Shown here one piece after another: positions 10,617 through 21,329 of a stretch of DNA of 64,000 nt; position 1 is the stretch's first letter, and each line of letters starts with the position of its first letter. The notes under the pieces were generated by a model. That model worked only from the letters and a program-made list of their open reading frames with translations, was not told where the DNA came from and made no database searches. Source of the DNA: Dendrocalamus latiflorus (Eukaryota > Streptophyta > Magnoliopsida > Poales > Poaceae); NCBI GenBank assembly GCA_017311315.1, contig CM029609.1, positions 38,252,744 to 38,316,743 on the forward strand, given 5' to 3'. A program made the position numbers and the translations under genes.

Positions 10617-13411
10617 CATTGTTTGTTGTCGAACTCTCCATCTGAGTTTATGACTTGAGCCACCAAAAAGTATGCGCACTCTCCTCGAAATACTGAAAGG
10701 TCGGGCTGTTTCAATGCAGTTGAGGGGATGGATGCAGCCTGTCGATAGGAATATCAATGTGCGTATATATATAACCTGATAAGTATGAAGTAATTATGGG
10801 AAGATTGACAAACCTTAGAATTGGTAATTCTCAAGGAATCGAGGAGTAGGTCCATATGGTAGTAAACGTAGAATCCACACGTGTTGCCTGGCGACTGCTG
10901 GTGGCACTGCAAAAAATGGAATATGTTAATTCAAGAGACATTACTGCCAACTGTTGCATAGAAAGAGTACAATATAGGTATGTATGGAGAAAATGTACTT
11001 ACCTATCGATTACTTGGCTGACAACTATGTAGTCCATTTTATTCTTACTTAGGGAATCAAGGTATATTGTCTTGTTCCATTTTGGTACAATTACTATTAA
11101 AATCCAATGACAGTCCTGATTGTAGGGCATAAGTACATATTCCTTATCGCGGTAAGCCACCAGTGCTGATGCAATATACCTCTCGACGAAGGTTGTATCC
11201 TCCTCGATGGTATGCATGGCGACCAAGTGTGGGTCCAAGAAACCAACTGATGATTTGGTTCTTCTAGCTTTAGTCACCATGTGTCTATATATATACACAC
11301 GAAAGCAACAAATTATATATGACATTTATCGGTATGACATGAACGGAGGCTGCGATTGTACACACTAACAGCGTCCAGCATCGAATGAGTGAGGCGTCGA
11401 GAGCGTTGAGCGTGAAAAGATTAAATAAATCCTTGAAGGTGACCACGAAGACACAATCTTGAATATTGTGCTCTAAATGATCCAGCGCGAATTTGACAGT
11501 GATACCTGAGCGCCGTTCTCCCTCTAGCTTATTAGACAGTTCCATATACCACTTGTATAATTGTAGGCAACTAATTGGTAGGGATTTGAGGCGCGTTTCT
11601 GTATCGACCAGCGGCTCGCCAAGCACGAATTTGCAGGCCAATGGCAGGTACGGGATATCATCATTGGTCTTCTTTGCTTTGCCCTTGCTGCCTCGGCTGT
11701 AGGTTGATTTTATGGTAGTCGACTGTAAAGGTAGAACCGGTGCAAGTTGCTTTGGCGAGAATAGCACCCATGGAGATAGCACCGGTGCAGGTAGCGGTGG
11801 TGGAGATAAGTCTTGTGAAGATGGCACCAGTGCATGTAGCTCTGGTTCGCACTGCCCTTCTGGTCCTACCACCGGTGAAGAAGCCTCCAGGGAGATGTCG
11901 CTATTGGGCCACTGGATGAATGCTCCAGTGGCCTGCCCTAGAGTCACGATCTCGTCGTTGGGGGGCTTCGGTAGCAGGACGACCTCAAAATTGACATGCA
12001 CACCATCCGCATTAACTTTTGCGAAGCTTGACGGTGCACCGTGGTCCCGGTACCAGACGGATATGCCTGGCCCCATGCAGCATACAAGGGAACGGAGGCA
12101 TATCTCACTTGGAGTCTGCACTTCGTAGGCTCCTATATAATGATACAAAATTAGCTACTCCAATAGACCTATCAATGGAGCAAGCATTCGAGAGATAATA
12201 ATTATTACCTGGATGTCGTCCACAGGAAATCTGGCCTCGCTTTCCGTCGGATTGAACGTGCAACTACCCGCACGGTTGTGCAGGCTAGCTAGCACAGGAG
12301 TGGCGGCGGCGGCCTGCTGATTTTCTGTATATCTCCGCACCTCATCTCTGACATAATCAGCCAGCTCCTCTCTAAGAGATGCCTTGATCTCTTCTCGTAG
12401 ACGTGCCTCATGCTCCGCTGTGGTTCTCTTCCTACGTCGATACATTTCGGAGTCATCTTGGAAACCATGTTTCCAAGGAACATAAAGCCCAAGGCCTCTC
12501 GTACGACCCGGGTGCTCTTTGTTTCCCAGGGCCGCAGAGAGTATATCTTTTTCCCTTGCTCCCTAGAATGATCCCTGGGAAGATTCAACACTCAGCGCTT
12601 CCTGCAAAAGCACGACATGTCATTTCACTTCGTACGAAGTTGTAAAATAATTACAAGCTACGTAGTTCGATCAATATCTTACCAGGCGCTGGGACACTTG
12701 CTGGTCTACAGGGTTTCGAAAGGAGACATCCCCCGATGTCGTTGTAGATGATCTTGCTCTAATCCAACTTCGAGCGTGGTCATTTGGGATATTGGCAAAT
12801 GGCGGGACGGTGTCCTGTAGGACTACCTATTCGTCCTCCCTCCGCCACTGTGAGATTTTACCTGCATACCCAGCTGTGCCAAGTCTGTGAGGGTGTGTGT
12901 TTTTTGCCTGGAGGGCCTTGTGCGCTGCACTTGTACTTTTGAAATCTTCGGTCGTCTTCATCGCCTTGAATTCTTCCCGTTGTGGTTCCAGGAATGGATA
13001 TTTATGAAAGAGTGTTTCGTCCTTCTCCATGTAGTCCTTGACAAGCGTGCTCTTCAAGTTCTTCCATACTTTGCACGCCGCTAGCAAGACTTGTCGTTGC
13101 ACAGCGTCTTGGTGTTCTTCTGGGATCTCGAACGATGCCAAAATTTCTATCAGAAGCTCATGTTTTTGAGTCCCAAGCACGCTCTTCCACGAATCGAATG
13201 TGATCTCAATTCGTTCTTGTGCAACTATTCTGATCATTCTTCGAAATGCGCTTACTGCTTTGCGAGGAAGGAGAGGGGTCCTAGATCCATCGACCTCTGT
13301 GATGGTAAATCGGCCCTCAAGCTTTTTCGATAGCCCTCTTCCTTGGCGTTTTGATTTTGGAGCGGACACATCCGGTGATGATGTTGAAGAATGCGCGGAT
13401 AACATGTTGGC
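10616..13411 (-). pseudogene. CACTA second gene: En/Spm-type (Transposase_24-like) protein fused to a Ulp1-like C48 protease
   Basis: Inferred exons on the minus strand: 13411-12683, 12601-12209, 12132-11364, 11284-11003, 10906-10814, 10738-10616. Likely first Met at 13405. Exon 1 carries the Ptta/En/Spm-type domain, from RRMIRIVAQERIEITFDSWK through HRLGTAGYAGKISQWRREDE; exon 2 a charged coiled segment (ARLREEIKASLREELADYV); exon 3 a proline-rich linker and GQATGAFIQWPNSDI; exons 4-6 the protease. Its catalytic set is visible: His in QDCHWILIVIVP, Asp in IYLDSL, Gln and Cys in CHQQSPGNTCGFYVYYHM. The C-terminus ends GEFDNKQ. Such fusions are known from grass CACTA elements. Damage: a stop after WRREDE, a stop in exon 2, a frameshift in exon 3 and a one-base phase clash between exons 4 and 5. 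Protein role (desumoylase or other) is not established. Confidence 0.85.
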
Positions 13412-14680
13412 CTTCTCATATATGAAAAGTAAGCACAATGTAGCATATACGTAAATAGTGCAGTATAAGCACATACTTATATACATATACATAGCAGTAA
13501 GATTTAATAACAATAAGATTTATGAAATGAGTAAAATGAGTGGACTTGAGCTACTTTAGATGCTAAGAGTTAAAATAAAAGTAGGTAATAATGGTATTGT
13601 AGAGAGAGAAGTGATGTATCTATCTTAACGTCTACTTTAGATGCTAAGAGATAGATTATATAGTCACATTTTGCAGGCAATGAGAAGAGTGATGCATTCT
13701 ACTAAGAAATTGAAGAAAAGAAGTCTAAAGCTGAGGGTGATAATAGAAATGTTGAAGCAACATGGTTGGTTTGAGCTAACTATAAAAAAGTTCTTGAATT
13801 CCTTGCTTGTTGGCAACAACTACAAGCCTACAAACCCTCTTTAATATATAGAGGTGGAGGCAAAAGTACATTCACAGTTTCTAGTTAGCCTTATAAAGTA
13901 AGGCAACAAAATAATGGTAATTTATAATATTTGTGACAAGTTACTCTGATGGAGGTACAGGCTACAATGTCATAACTTTGTGGAAGAAATACACAAAACT
14001 ATGAGAATGTAAATTTGAATTGTAAACTCGTAGTCCGATTTACAGTGCCCTTTTTACAATACCAATAGAAACAATTGAGACTGCCCATACAACATTAATA
14101 GGTTGGAGTTGTTCAGAATGCGCATACTAATCACTTTGCACGTAACAAGGTTTTGCAGCCAAATATTTGTTCATTGTACTAGCCCATTTGATTCATTTTT
14201 TGGCTATGACAAAATCTAGTTAAGAAAGAACCTCATTACTTGAATCCAATTTCTCGTCCTCCAGTGAATAGTTGTTATTATGCCATGACAAAAGCGAACA
14301 AAGAGGACTGATTATCCACGGAGAAACGAAGACAACAGAAGCACCTACCAGGTTGTGGTTGTTGGCGAGCTCGGGTTGGGCCAGTCGGCGGTGAGGCGGC
14401 GTCGCGCGAGGGGCTCCAGGCGGTGGTCGGCTTTGATGTGGCGTTGTGTGGGGGCTCGTGGTCCCGCTCCAAAACCCTACCTGGTGAGTGGCTGAGGAGG
14501 CGGTGGCGACGGCGGTGTGGACGGAGGTCTGAGGAGGAAGCGGCGACGGCGTGGGCTTAGGTCGACGGCGACTGGGGACGGAGGTCCGAGGAGGCGGCAG
14601 CGAGACAGGCTAGATCGGGAGAGCGGTGAGACGGGCTAGATCTATAACTGCAACATACGCGCAAAACCCTAGCCTGAGGG
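13412..14680 (-). other. Leader/5' region of the CACTA second gene
   Basis: AT-rich and without coding signal from 13,450 to 14,270 (probably a first intron), then GC-rich with CGGCGG-type words from 14,290 to 14,640, as in cereal 5' leaders. Confidence 0.45.
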
Positions 14681-14689
14681 TATTTATAG
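14681..14689 (-). promoter_or_regulatory. Probable TATA box of the CACTA second gene
   Basis: CTATAAATA on the minus strand, just downstream (in gene direction) of the palindrome array at 14697-14950 and upstream of a GC-rich leader (14,290-14,640) that leads to the first recognised exon. The leader's ORF at 14278-14472 has no family match and may be 5' UTR or a first exon. Confidence 0.55.
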
Positions 14690-14696
14690 GGAGGCT

Positions 14697-14950
14697 TATT
14701 ACAGACAGTTCTAGTTTAGAACCGTCTGTGATATAGTTATCATAGACAGTTCTAAACCTAGAACCGTCTATGATATTTATTATCACAGATGGTTATAAAC
14801 GTAGAACCGTCTGTGATATTATAAATATCACAGACGGTTCTTAACGTAGAACCGTCTGCGATATTATAACTATCACAGACGGTTCTCAGTTTAGAACTAT
14901 CTGTGATAATAATATCACAGACGGTTCTAAACTGAGAACCGTCTATGATA
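14697..14950. repeat. Internal array of five subterminal-type palindromes
   Basis: Five hairpin units of the form TATCACAGACGGTTCT - 6 to 8 nt - AGAACCGTCTGTGATA, spaced by a few bases. They resemble the element's terminal arrays but lie in its middle, between tnp2 and the TATA box of the second gene. Confidence 0.92.
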
Positions 14951-15133
14951 AGCCTTTGCCCCCAGCTATAGTTATTAATATAAACACCAACCAGCATTCA
15001 ATAAGACCTCACACAGTGTATTTCTTTACAACAGCTAGGTGTATTTCTTTACAACAGCCCAATGAACATAGAGATACATTTGTAGGACTCATTCTCAAAA
15101 TTCACCTATATATCACACATTTTCACATATACG

Positions 15134-15227
15134 TAAATGCAAATTCACAAATACATCACACACATGCATTGTTGTATACATAAATGCCAATTCACATATA
15201 CATCACATACATGCATTGTTATATACA
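15134..15227. repeat. 47-bp tandem repeat, two copies
   Basis: Units start TAAATGC at 15134 and 15181 and contain ACATGCATTGTT. Located just past the stop of tnp2, in its 3' flank. Confidence 0.8.
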
Positions 15228-15261
15228 TAAATGCAAATGCCCAGATATATGTCGCACATTC

Positions 15262-18200
15262 TCATTCAACTTGCTTATTTCCTTTAAAAATTAGTCCTTC
15301 ATGATAATCAATGCGTACGTAACTAGTTTCGTCACGTTGGTCGTCGTCGACCCTTATGCCATTTCCAAAAGGAGGTAACTCGTCAAATTGATTGTATTCT
15401 TCCTCATCCACTACATTCTCTACTCCGACAATTCTCCTTTTTCCAGGAAGAACTACATGGCGTTTCTTATTTGCCGGGTCGGTTACATAGAAAACTTGAA
15501 CAACTTGGTTGGCGAGTACGAATGGTTCGTCTTTGTACCCGACACGTTGGAGGTCCACGGTAGTGACACCGTACTTGTCAACCTTCACCTGTGGGAGATG
15601 CACCCAATGGCAGCGAAATAAAGGGATCTTGAAAACCACGTAGTCGAGCTCCCAAATCTCTTCTATGAACCCATAGTATGAGTTTCTCGACCCATTGGCA
15701 CTGAACGCATCTATGCGGACACCGCTGTTCTGGTTAGTACTCTTTACATCCTGAGACTGTGTATAGAATGTGTACCCATTTATATCATATTCTTGCCATG
15801 TCACAACTGTAAATGTTGACCCTTTTGCCAACCATGTCAGCATCTCACTTGGCGAGCTCCTAGCGATTTGCTTCTTCAACCATTGGTTGAACCGACTGTT
15901 GTGTTGCCTCATGATCCAAATATCCGGCCGCTCCGGATTCTGTTGCGGAAGCACATCCTTGTGCTGGTCGACATAAGGCGCCACTTCAGTCATGTGTTGC
16001 AAGACTGTGAAATGGGCTTGAGTATACGCGTCCATATCTGGAGTGATTGCTTTCCTTCCGATAGTTCCGATACCCTTCAGCCTCCCCTCATGATGAGATT
16101 GAGGCACACCTATCGGTTGAGTCTGAGCCATATAATCGACACAAAACTCAATGACCTCTTCGCTTGCATAACCTTTGACGATGCTGCCCTCCGGCCGAGA
16201 TCGATTCCGTACGTAGGACTTGAGAATTCCCATGAACCTCTTAAATGAGTACATGCTACGTAGGAATACGGGCCCGCACATTTTTATCTCCCACACAACG
16301 TGAACAATGAGATGGACCATGATATCGAAAAACGAAGGAGAGAAATACATTTCAAGATGACATAGAGTCATCACCACCTCGTCCTATAGAGCATCTCGTC
16401 CTTCGGGATCGATGACATTCTAAACAATTGTGTTAAAGAAATAACATAGCCTCGTGATTGTCTCTCAGACTTTGATCGGCAAAATATTTCTAATTGAAAT
16501 AGGGAGCATCTGTGTCATCAGCACATGATAATCATGAGACTTCATACCATTTAACTTCAAATCTTGCATCGAAACAAATTTCTTCACGTTGCCGAAGTAA
16601 CCAGACGGAACTTTGACACAATGCAAGCACTGACACAATTTTGTTTTCTCAGCCTTGGACAGAGTGTAACACACAGGGGGAAGGTACGTTCATCAATTAT
16701 CAGTGTATGTCGGTGCTAACTCAGGCCTGATGTCCATATCATCCAAGTCAAGCCGTGCGTTGACGTCGTCCTTTGTTTTATCACAAATGTTCAGTAAGAG
16801 ACCAATCAAGCTATCACACACATTCTTTTCTACGTGCATGACATCGATGCAGTGTCGAACATCTAGGTACCCCCAATAAGGTAAGTCCCAAATATTGATC
16901 TCTTCTTCGAGGTGTTCTTCTCATGCGCCCTCAATTTACGTCCCTTTCCGAGGACAATATCTAAATCCTTAACCATATCATAAACTTCTTTTCCCCTTAA
17001 ATGCCTTGGAGCTGAACCGTCTTCCTTCTCTCCGTCAAATTATTTCTTCATCTTGCGGTATGGGTGAGCCCTCCGAAGGAACCGGCGGTGATGCATGTAG
17101 ACGGTTTTGCCTGAGTGTTTCAGCCACACACTCTCGGTACCATCTAAACAGTGGGTACAAGCTTTGGCACCTTTTATACTCTGGCCCGATAGGTTAGTAA
17201 GGGCAGGATAATCATTTATGGTGCGGAATAACAAGGAGCGCAAAGTGAAGTTCTCTCATTTGTATGCATCCCATACCTGTATCCCTTCGTTCCGCAGTAC
17301 TTTTAGATCTTCCACCAATGGTGCTAGGTGCACATCGATATCATTCCCAGGTTGCTTTGGCCCTTGGATAAGTATCGACAGCAAAATATACTTTTGCTTC
17401 ATACACAACCAAGGAGGAAGGTTATAGATGCAAAGAGTCACGGGCCATATGCTATGCTGGCTGCTCATACTACTGAAAGGATTCATTCCATCTGTACTCA
17501 GTCCAAACCTTATATTCCTTGGTTCTGCACCGAAGTCTGCAAAACTCCTATCGATGTTTCTCCACTGGGCAGAATCAGCAAGGTGTCTTAGCATTCCATC
17601 CTTCTTGCACTCCTCCGAGTGCCAACGCAGCAGTTGTGCCTCCTTTGGATTTGCAAAAAACCTTTTCAAACAGGGAATTATAAGAAAATACCATGCCACC
17701 TTAGCAGGAAGTCCTTTCTTCACCTCTGTTCTCTCGCCGTCATCTGATTGATTATTACGTTTGTATCAGGATGCGTTGCACACCGGACATACATGCATAT
17801 TTGCATACTCTTTACGGTACAGGATACAGTCGTTCGGACATGCATGTATTCTTTCTACTTCCATTCCCAACGGACAAAGAACCTTCTTGGCTTTATACGT
17901 GGTTTTAGGCAACTCATTTCCTCCGGAAGCATGTCCACTAAAAGACCTAGCAGCGCCGTGAAACTCTTGACGGATCAACCGTTGCTTGCCTTCAATTTCA
18001 ACAGTTCAAGTATGGCCGACAACCTCGTGTACTTTGACCTGCAGCACGTGAACAAAGGTTTCTCCGAGTCCTCCATTAAGCCCCAGAATTTAACATACTC
18101 CCTCTCATCATAGTTCTCTTCTACATCGCGAAGCATCTGATCCAGATTGTCATCGTGCAACCTATCCGAATCGAACCACAATCGACATCATCCGGCGGCA

Positions 18201-18520
18201 TGTCATTCACTTCACCGGCGATGTCATCCGGTGGCATATCATTGACTTCACCGGCGATATCATCCGACGGCATATGATCATTGACTTCGCCATGACTGGT
18301 CCAACACGTATAACCCTTTTTGAAACCCCTCCAAATCAAGTGCGCTTCAATTTGCCCTCGGTTCTTAAACATCTTTAAATTCTCGCAGTCAGCGCATGGA
18401 CAGTACATATATTTCACCCCCTTATTCAGCATATCCTCCTCAGCAGCTCTTGTAAAAGCAAACACGCCATTAATGTACTCTTCACTCACACGGTTCACGG
18501 CATACATCCAGCTTCGGTCC
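15262..18520 (-). pseudogene. tnp2-type CACTA transposase (TNPD-like), interrupted
   Basis: Readable in order on the minus strand: the transposase-associated N-terminal domain (DRSWMYAVNRVSEEYINGV, then CPCADCENL; 18,520-18,290); an acidic repeat DDIAGEVNDMPP; the Transposase_21 core (ERIHACPNDCILYRKEY, then CPVC; GLSTDGMNPFSSMSSQHSIW; NDIDVHLAPLVEDL); MHVEKNVCDSLIGLLLN; the DUF4218-type part (LEMYFSPSFFDIMVHLIVHV, CGPVFLRSMYSFKRFMGILK); and the DUF4216-type C-terminus (GFIEEIWELDYVVFKIPLFR, VGYKDEPFVLANQVVQVFYV). The last 371 codons (15262-16377) are open; upstream there are frameshifts and stops (for example two before the EMYF motif at about 16,395 and 16,430). The upstream exon border GTAG|GACCGAAG at 18,520 fits a splice acceptor. 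The protein would cut and join the element ends. Confidence 0.88.
18188..18293 (-). repeat. 36-bp coding repeat in tnp2, about 3 copies
   Basis: Encodes DDIAGEVNDMPP repeated; an in-frame minisatellite in a linker that varies in length between CACTA families. Confidence 0.85.
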
Positions 18521-18920
18521 TACGTTATGTATATATATAACAACTTAGTATTAAAAATTAAATTAATTAATTATTACTACATATATACCACATGCATTCA
18601 GGCTTTGCTAGCTTAATTCATATTATAAACACAACATCTATTATATAACCAACAATTTTACAAACCATCTTCAATAACACTCACCAATTACTTAGATCTA
18701 AATTGTAATGCAAAGAAAAATAAATTTCATTACTAATCATATCTAGAGCAACCAGGAAAGTATGAATCTTCAAAGCTCAATATCTGCCTCCTCCCACCAA
18801 ATTAATTGGCCTGAAATTGCCTAGCTTGCCTCCTGAGCGAAAGAGTGCAGCACCGGCTAGATCTGGATCGAAAATAAAGACAGATGCGGTTCTGAGCAGC
18901 GCAATAAATGTCTAGCGCCA
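18521..18920 (-). other. 5' flank of tnp2
   Basis: AT-rich; probably first intron and leader of tnp2. No further exon recognised. Confidence 0.4.
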
Positions 18921-19250
18921 TTATCACAGATGGTTTTTTTATTAAAAACCGTTTGTGATAATTCTGAGATTATCACAGACGGTTTTTAATACAAACCGTC
19001 TGTAATAATCAGCTTATCACAGACGGTTTTTAATAAAAAAAACCGTCTGTGATAATTCCAGATTATCACAGATTGTTTTTAATAAAAACCGTCTGTGATA
19101 CTCAAGTATCACAAACGGTTCATCGGTAAGAACCGTCTGTGATACTCGTTTTTCCAACGCCATCAACACAGACGGTGTCCAAATTAAAACCATCTGTGTT
19201 AGTGTCGGTCACAGACAGTTTTGTCAAACCGTCTGTGATTGACCGTCTAG
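18921..19250. repeat. CACTA right subterminal repeat array
   Basis: At least six TTATCACAGACGGTTTTTA / AAACCGTCTGTGATAA palindromic units leading to the terminus GGCTTTCTATAGTAGTG. Confidence 0.92.
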
Positions 19251-19275
19251 TATTAGGCTTTCTATAGTAGTGTGT

Positions 19276-19516
19276 CCACTGAAATCAGTCTTTTTTTCTC
19301 CTAATACATGTCGTGCATTCAGTTGATTTTTTGCATGATGCTTAATTACATCGCGAGCTACATTTTTTAGAATTTTTCATGACTATTTGAATCGTGGGAC
19401 GGGGGAGCTCCCGCCTGTACTCTGGGCCACCGAGATTCGATCGGATGGACATGGCTGAGTTTGTGTACTATATATTCACAGATATAGCCATGTGCACCAG
19501 ATATGCCGTCTCCATT
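19276..19516. other. Unassigned spacer
   Basis: AT-rich, no feature recognised. Confidence 0.5.
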
Positions 19517-19782
19517 GTAAGAAACCTTTTTGCTCAAGAAAAGACTAGCTAAAAGCGTAATAGACAGTAAGAAGCGAATGCTGAAGGATTGATCGGTCAA
19601 CAAAAATCAGACACCTGCTTGCGTGGTGACAGAAGACCGGAAAGCTTCCCGCAGGACTGAGGTGACAGCGGTACATCCAGTGGTGACAACGGCCACAGGG
19701 AAATCTGGCATATATAGAGATAGGGTGGTCACTTGGCGCACTCTTGATCAGAATAAAACCAAGAGGAAAAGATCCTACGGAG
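19517..19782 (+). repeat. NLR-flank duplication, copy 1
   Basis: Almost identical to 40,418-40,684 and similar to 26,340-26,660 (shared: AAAGACTAGCTAAAAGCGTA, GGGAAATCTGGCATATATAG). At 40.4 kb this block lies beyond the 3' end of a minus-strand NLR; here it runs straight into NLR coding sequence on the plus strand at the word GGAGATGGT. Confidence 0.88.
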
Positions 19783-20957
19783 ATGGTACTCGACCTCATA
19801 ATATCTCAGTCAATTGAAGAGAACTTTGTTACTATCTTAAATGGAAGCAAGTTTTGTAAGTATTCTTCAAACAAGATTCGCCGGCTATCCCTCCCAGCTA
19901 ACTGTTTAGGAGCTGCAGAGATGGCAAATGGCATGAAGAATGCATCTCATCTTCGATCACTCAATATTTTTGGACATTTTCTCCTTGAGCCAGTCAAGCA
20001 AGTGCCTCACTTTTTAAATTTTCAACTGTTGAGAGTGTTGGATATAGAAGTTACCAGACATTTTAAGAATTGCCATATTGAAAATATTGGAAGTTTCTTT
20101 CTACTCAAGTACCTGAGAATTACTGGTACATCTGTTGGTGAGCTTCCAGAACAAATCAATAACCTGCAGTATCTAGAGATACTAGACCTGAGAGGGAACA
20201 GGAAAATTAAAAAATTGCCTGCAACTATTGTTCTACTACATACATTAGTTTGCCCTTTTGTCGATGAGTATGTGATATTGCCTGATGGAATTGGAAATTT
20301 GCAAGCCCTGGAGGAGCTATCAGAAAGCAATCTCCGTCTTGGACCAGTAAACTTCATCCAAGGGCTCGGTAGGCTGACCAAACTGAAGGCCATTGAGATT
20401 GTTTGGCACCCTCGTGACAAAGTTGGCGATGAGGAAGGCTACAAAAGAGCATGTCTCATCTCTCTCTAAGCTTGCCACATGCAGCCTCCGATCACTGCGT
20501 ATTCTGGGGATGAACGATTCTGATTATCTCCTAGATTCGTGGATGGATTCATGCAGCTCCACACCACCTCTCCAAAGACTTGTCCTTGATTTCGACGGAA
20601 TTTCGATGATTCCAAGTCGAATAAGCTCACTCTTCAACCTGACCCGCTTAAGTATTTCATTCGTTCGCAAAGTTGGTCAGGAAGATCTTAAGATTCTCAC
20701 AAGTTTACCAGCTGTGCTCTCTCTTACACTGAAGTTGACACCAAGATTCCAGGAAAGTCTGACGATTGGCAGCCACGGATCGGATTCGGGCGCTTGGTGA
20801 AGTTCAACTTCCATAGTTGGGGCAGTGTGGCGTTTGAGCTAGGCGCAATGCCAAAGCTCCAAAGGCTGAAACTTCAGTTAAGTGCACGCTGCCAATTCAA
20901 GTGTGGTGGTCTAGTTTCTGGGGTGCGGCATCTTTCGGGCCTCACACATATCGCTGT

Positions 20958-21269
20958 TGTCAGCCGCCCTTGCAATCTCTCTTGATTTTCTAGCTCTTGC
21001 TGCAAATGGATGGATTGGGACAAGGTGAAACAATGTATTTTTGGTGCTGCGTGAACTGCACAACAGCTTTTCTGGTTTTCATCTCCTTTTAAAGCAATAC
21101 AATGAAGAAGGCAATGCAAAACGGAAAAAGTAAACTGAAGCCATGCGCTTCAATGCATCAGTTCACGTGCATGCAGAAACTGATGGCATGACTCAATGCA
21201 AAAAACTGAATGCATGCAGAAATTAAACAACTTGCTAACGCATGCAGGATTAAATGGTGATTGCTAACA
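20958..21269 (-). repeat. 3' LTR of the RT-less copia
   Basis: 312 bp; in element orientation TGTTAGCAATCACC...GGCTGACA. Confidence 0.93.
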
Positions 21270-21329
21270 ATTCTCCCCTAATCATGCTGCCATGTGACGA
21301 CCTCGATGATGCCCGCTTTCTTACGAAGT

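Larger units (their letters stand above)
9923..19272 (-). mobile_element. Complete CACTA (En/Spm) DNA transposon, 9350 bp
   Basis: Left terminus CACTACTACAGAAAACC; right terminus, read inward, CACTACTATAGAAAGCC: 17-bp inverted repeats with two differences. A 3-bp target duplication TGT lies on both sides (9920-9922 and 19273-19275), the size expected for CACTA elements. Subterminal arrays of CAGACGGTT palindromes sit at both ends. Both genes are on the minus strand: tnp2 transposase (about 15.26-18.52 kb) then an En/Spm-type gene with a Ulp1-like protease (10.62-13.4 kb). Both genes carry stops and frameshifts, so this copy looks non-autonomous now, although its ends could still be mobilised. 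Confidence 0.93.

Noticed and set aside
14697..14950. Regularly spaced palindromic repeats as a CRISPR array
   Set aside because: Units are CACTA-type subterminal palindromes with 6-8 nt centres, no unique spacers and no cas genes; the setting is a plant transposon.
14758..14997. 79-codon ORF on the minus strand
   Set aside because: It is translation of the palindrome array itself.
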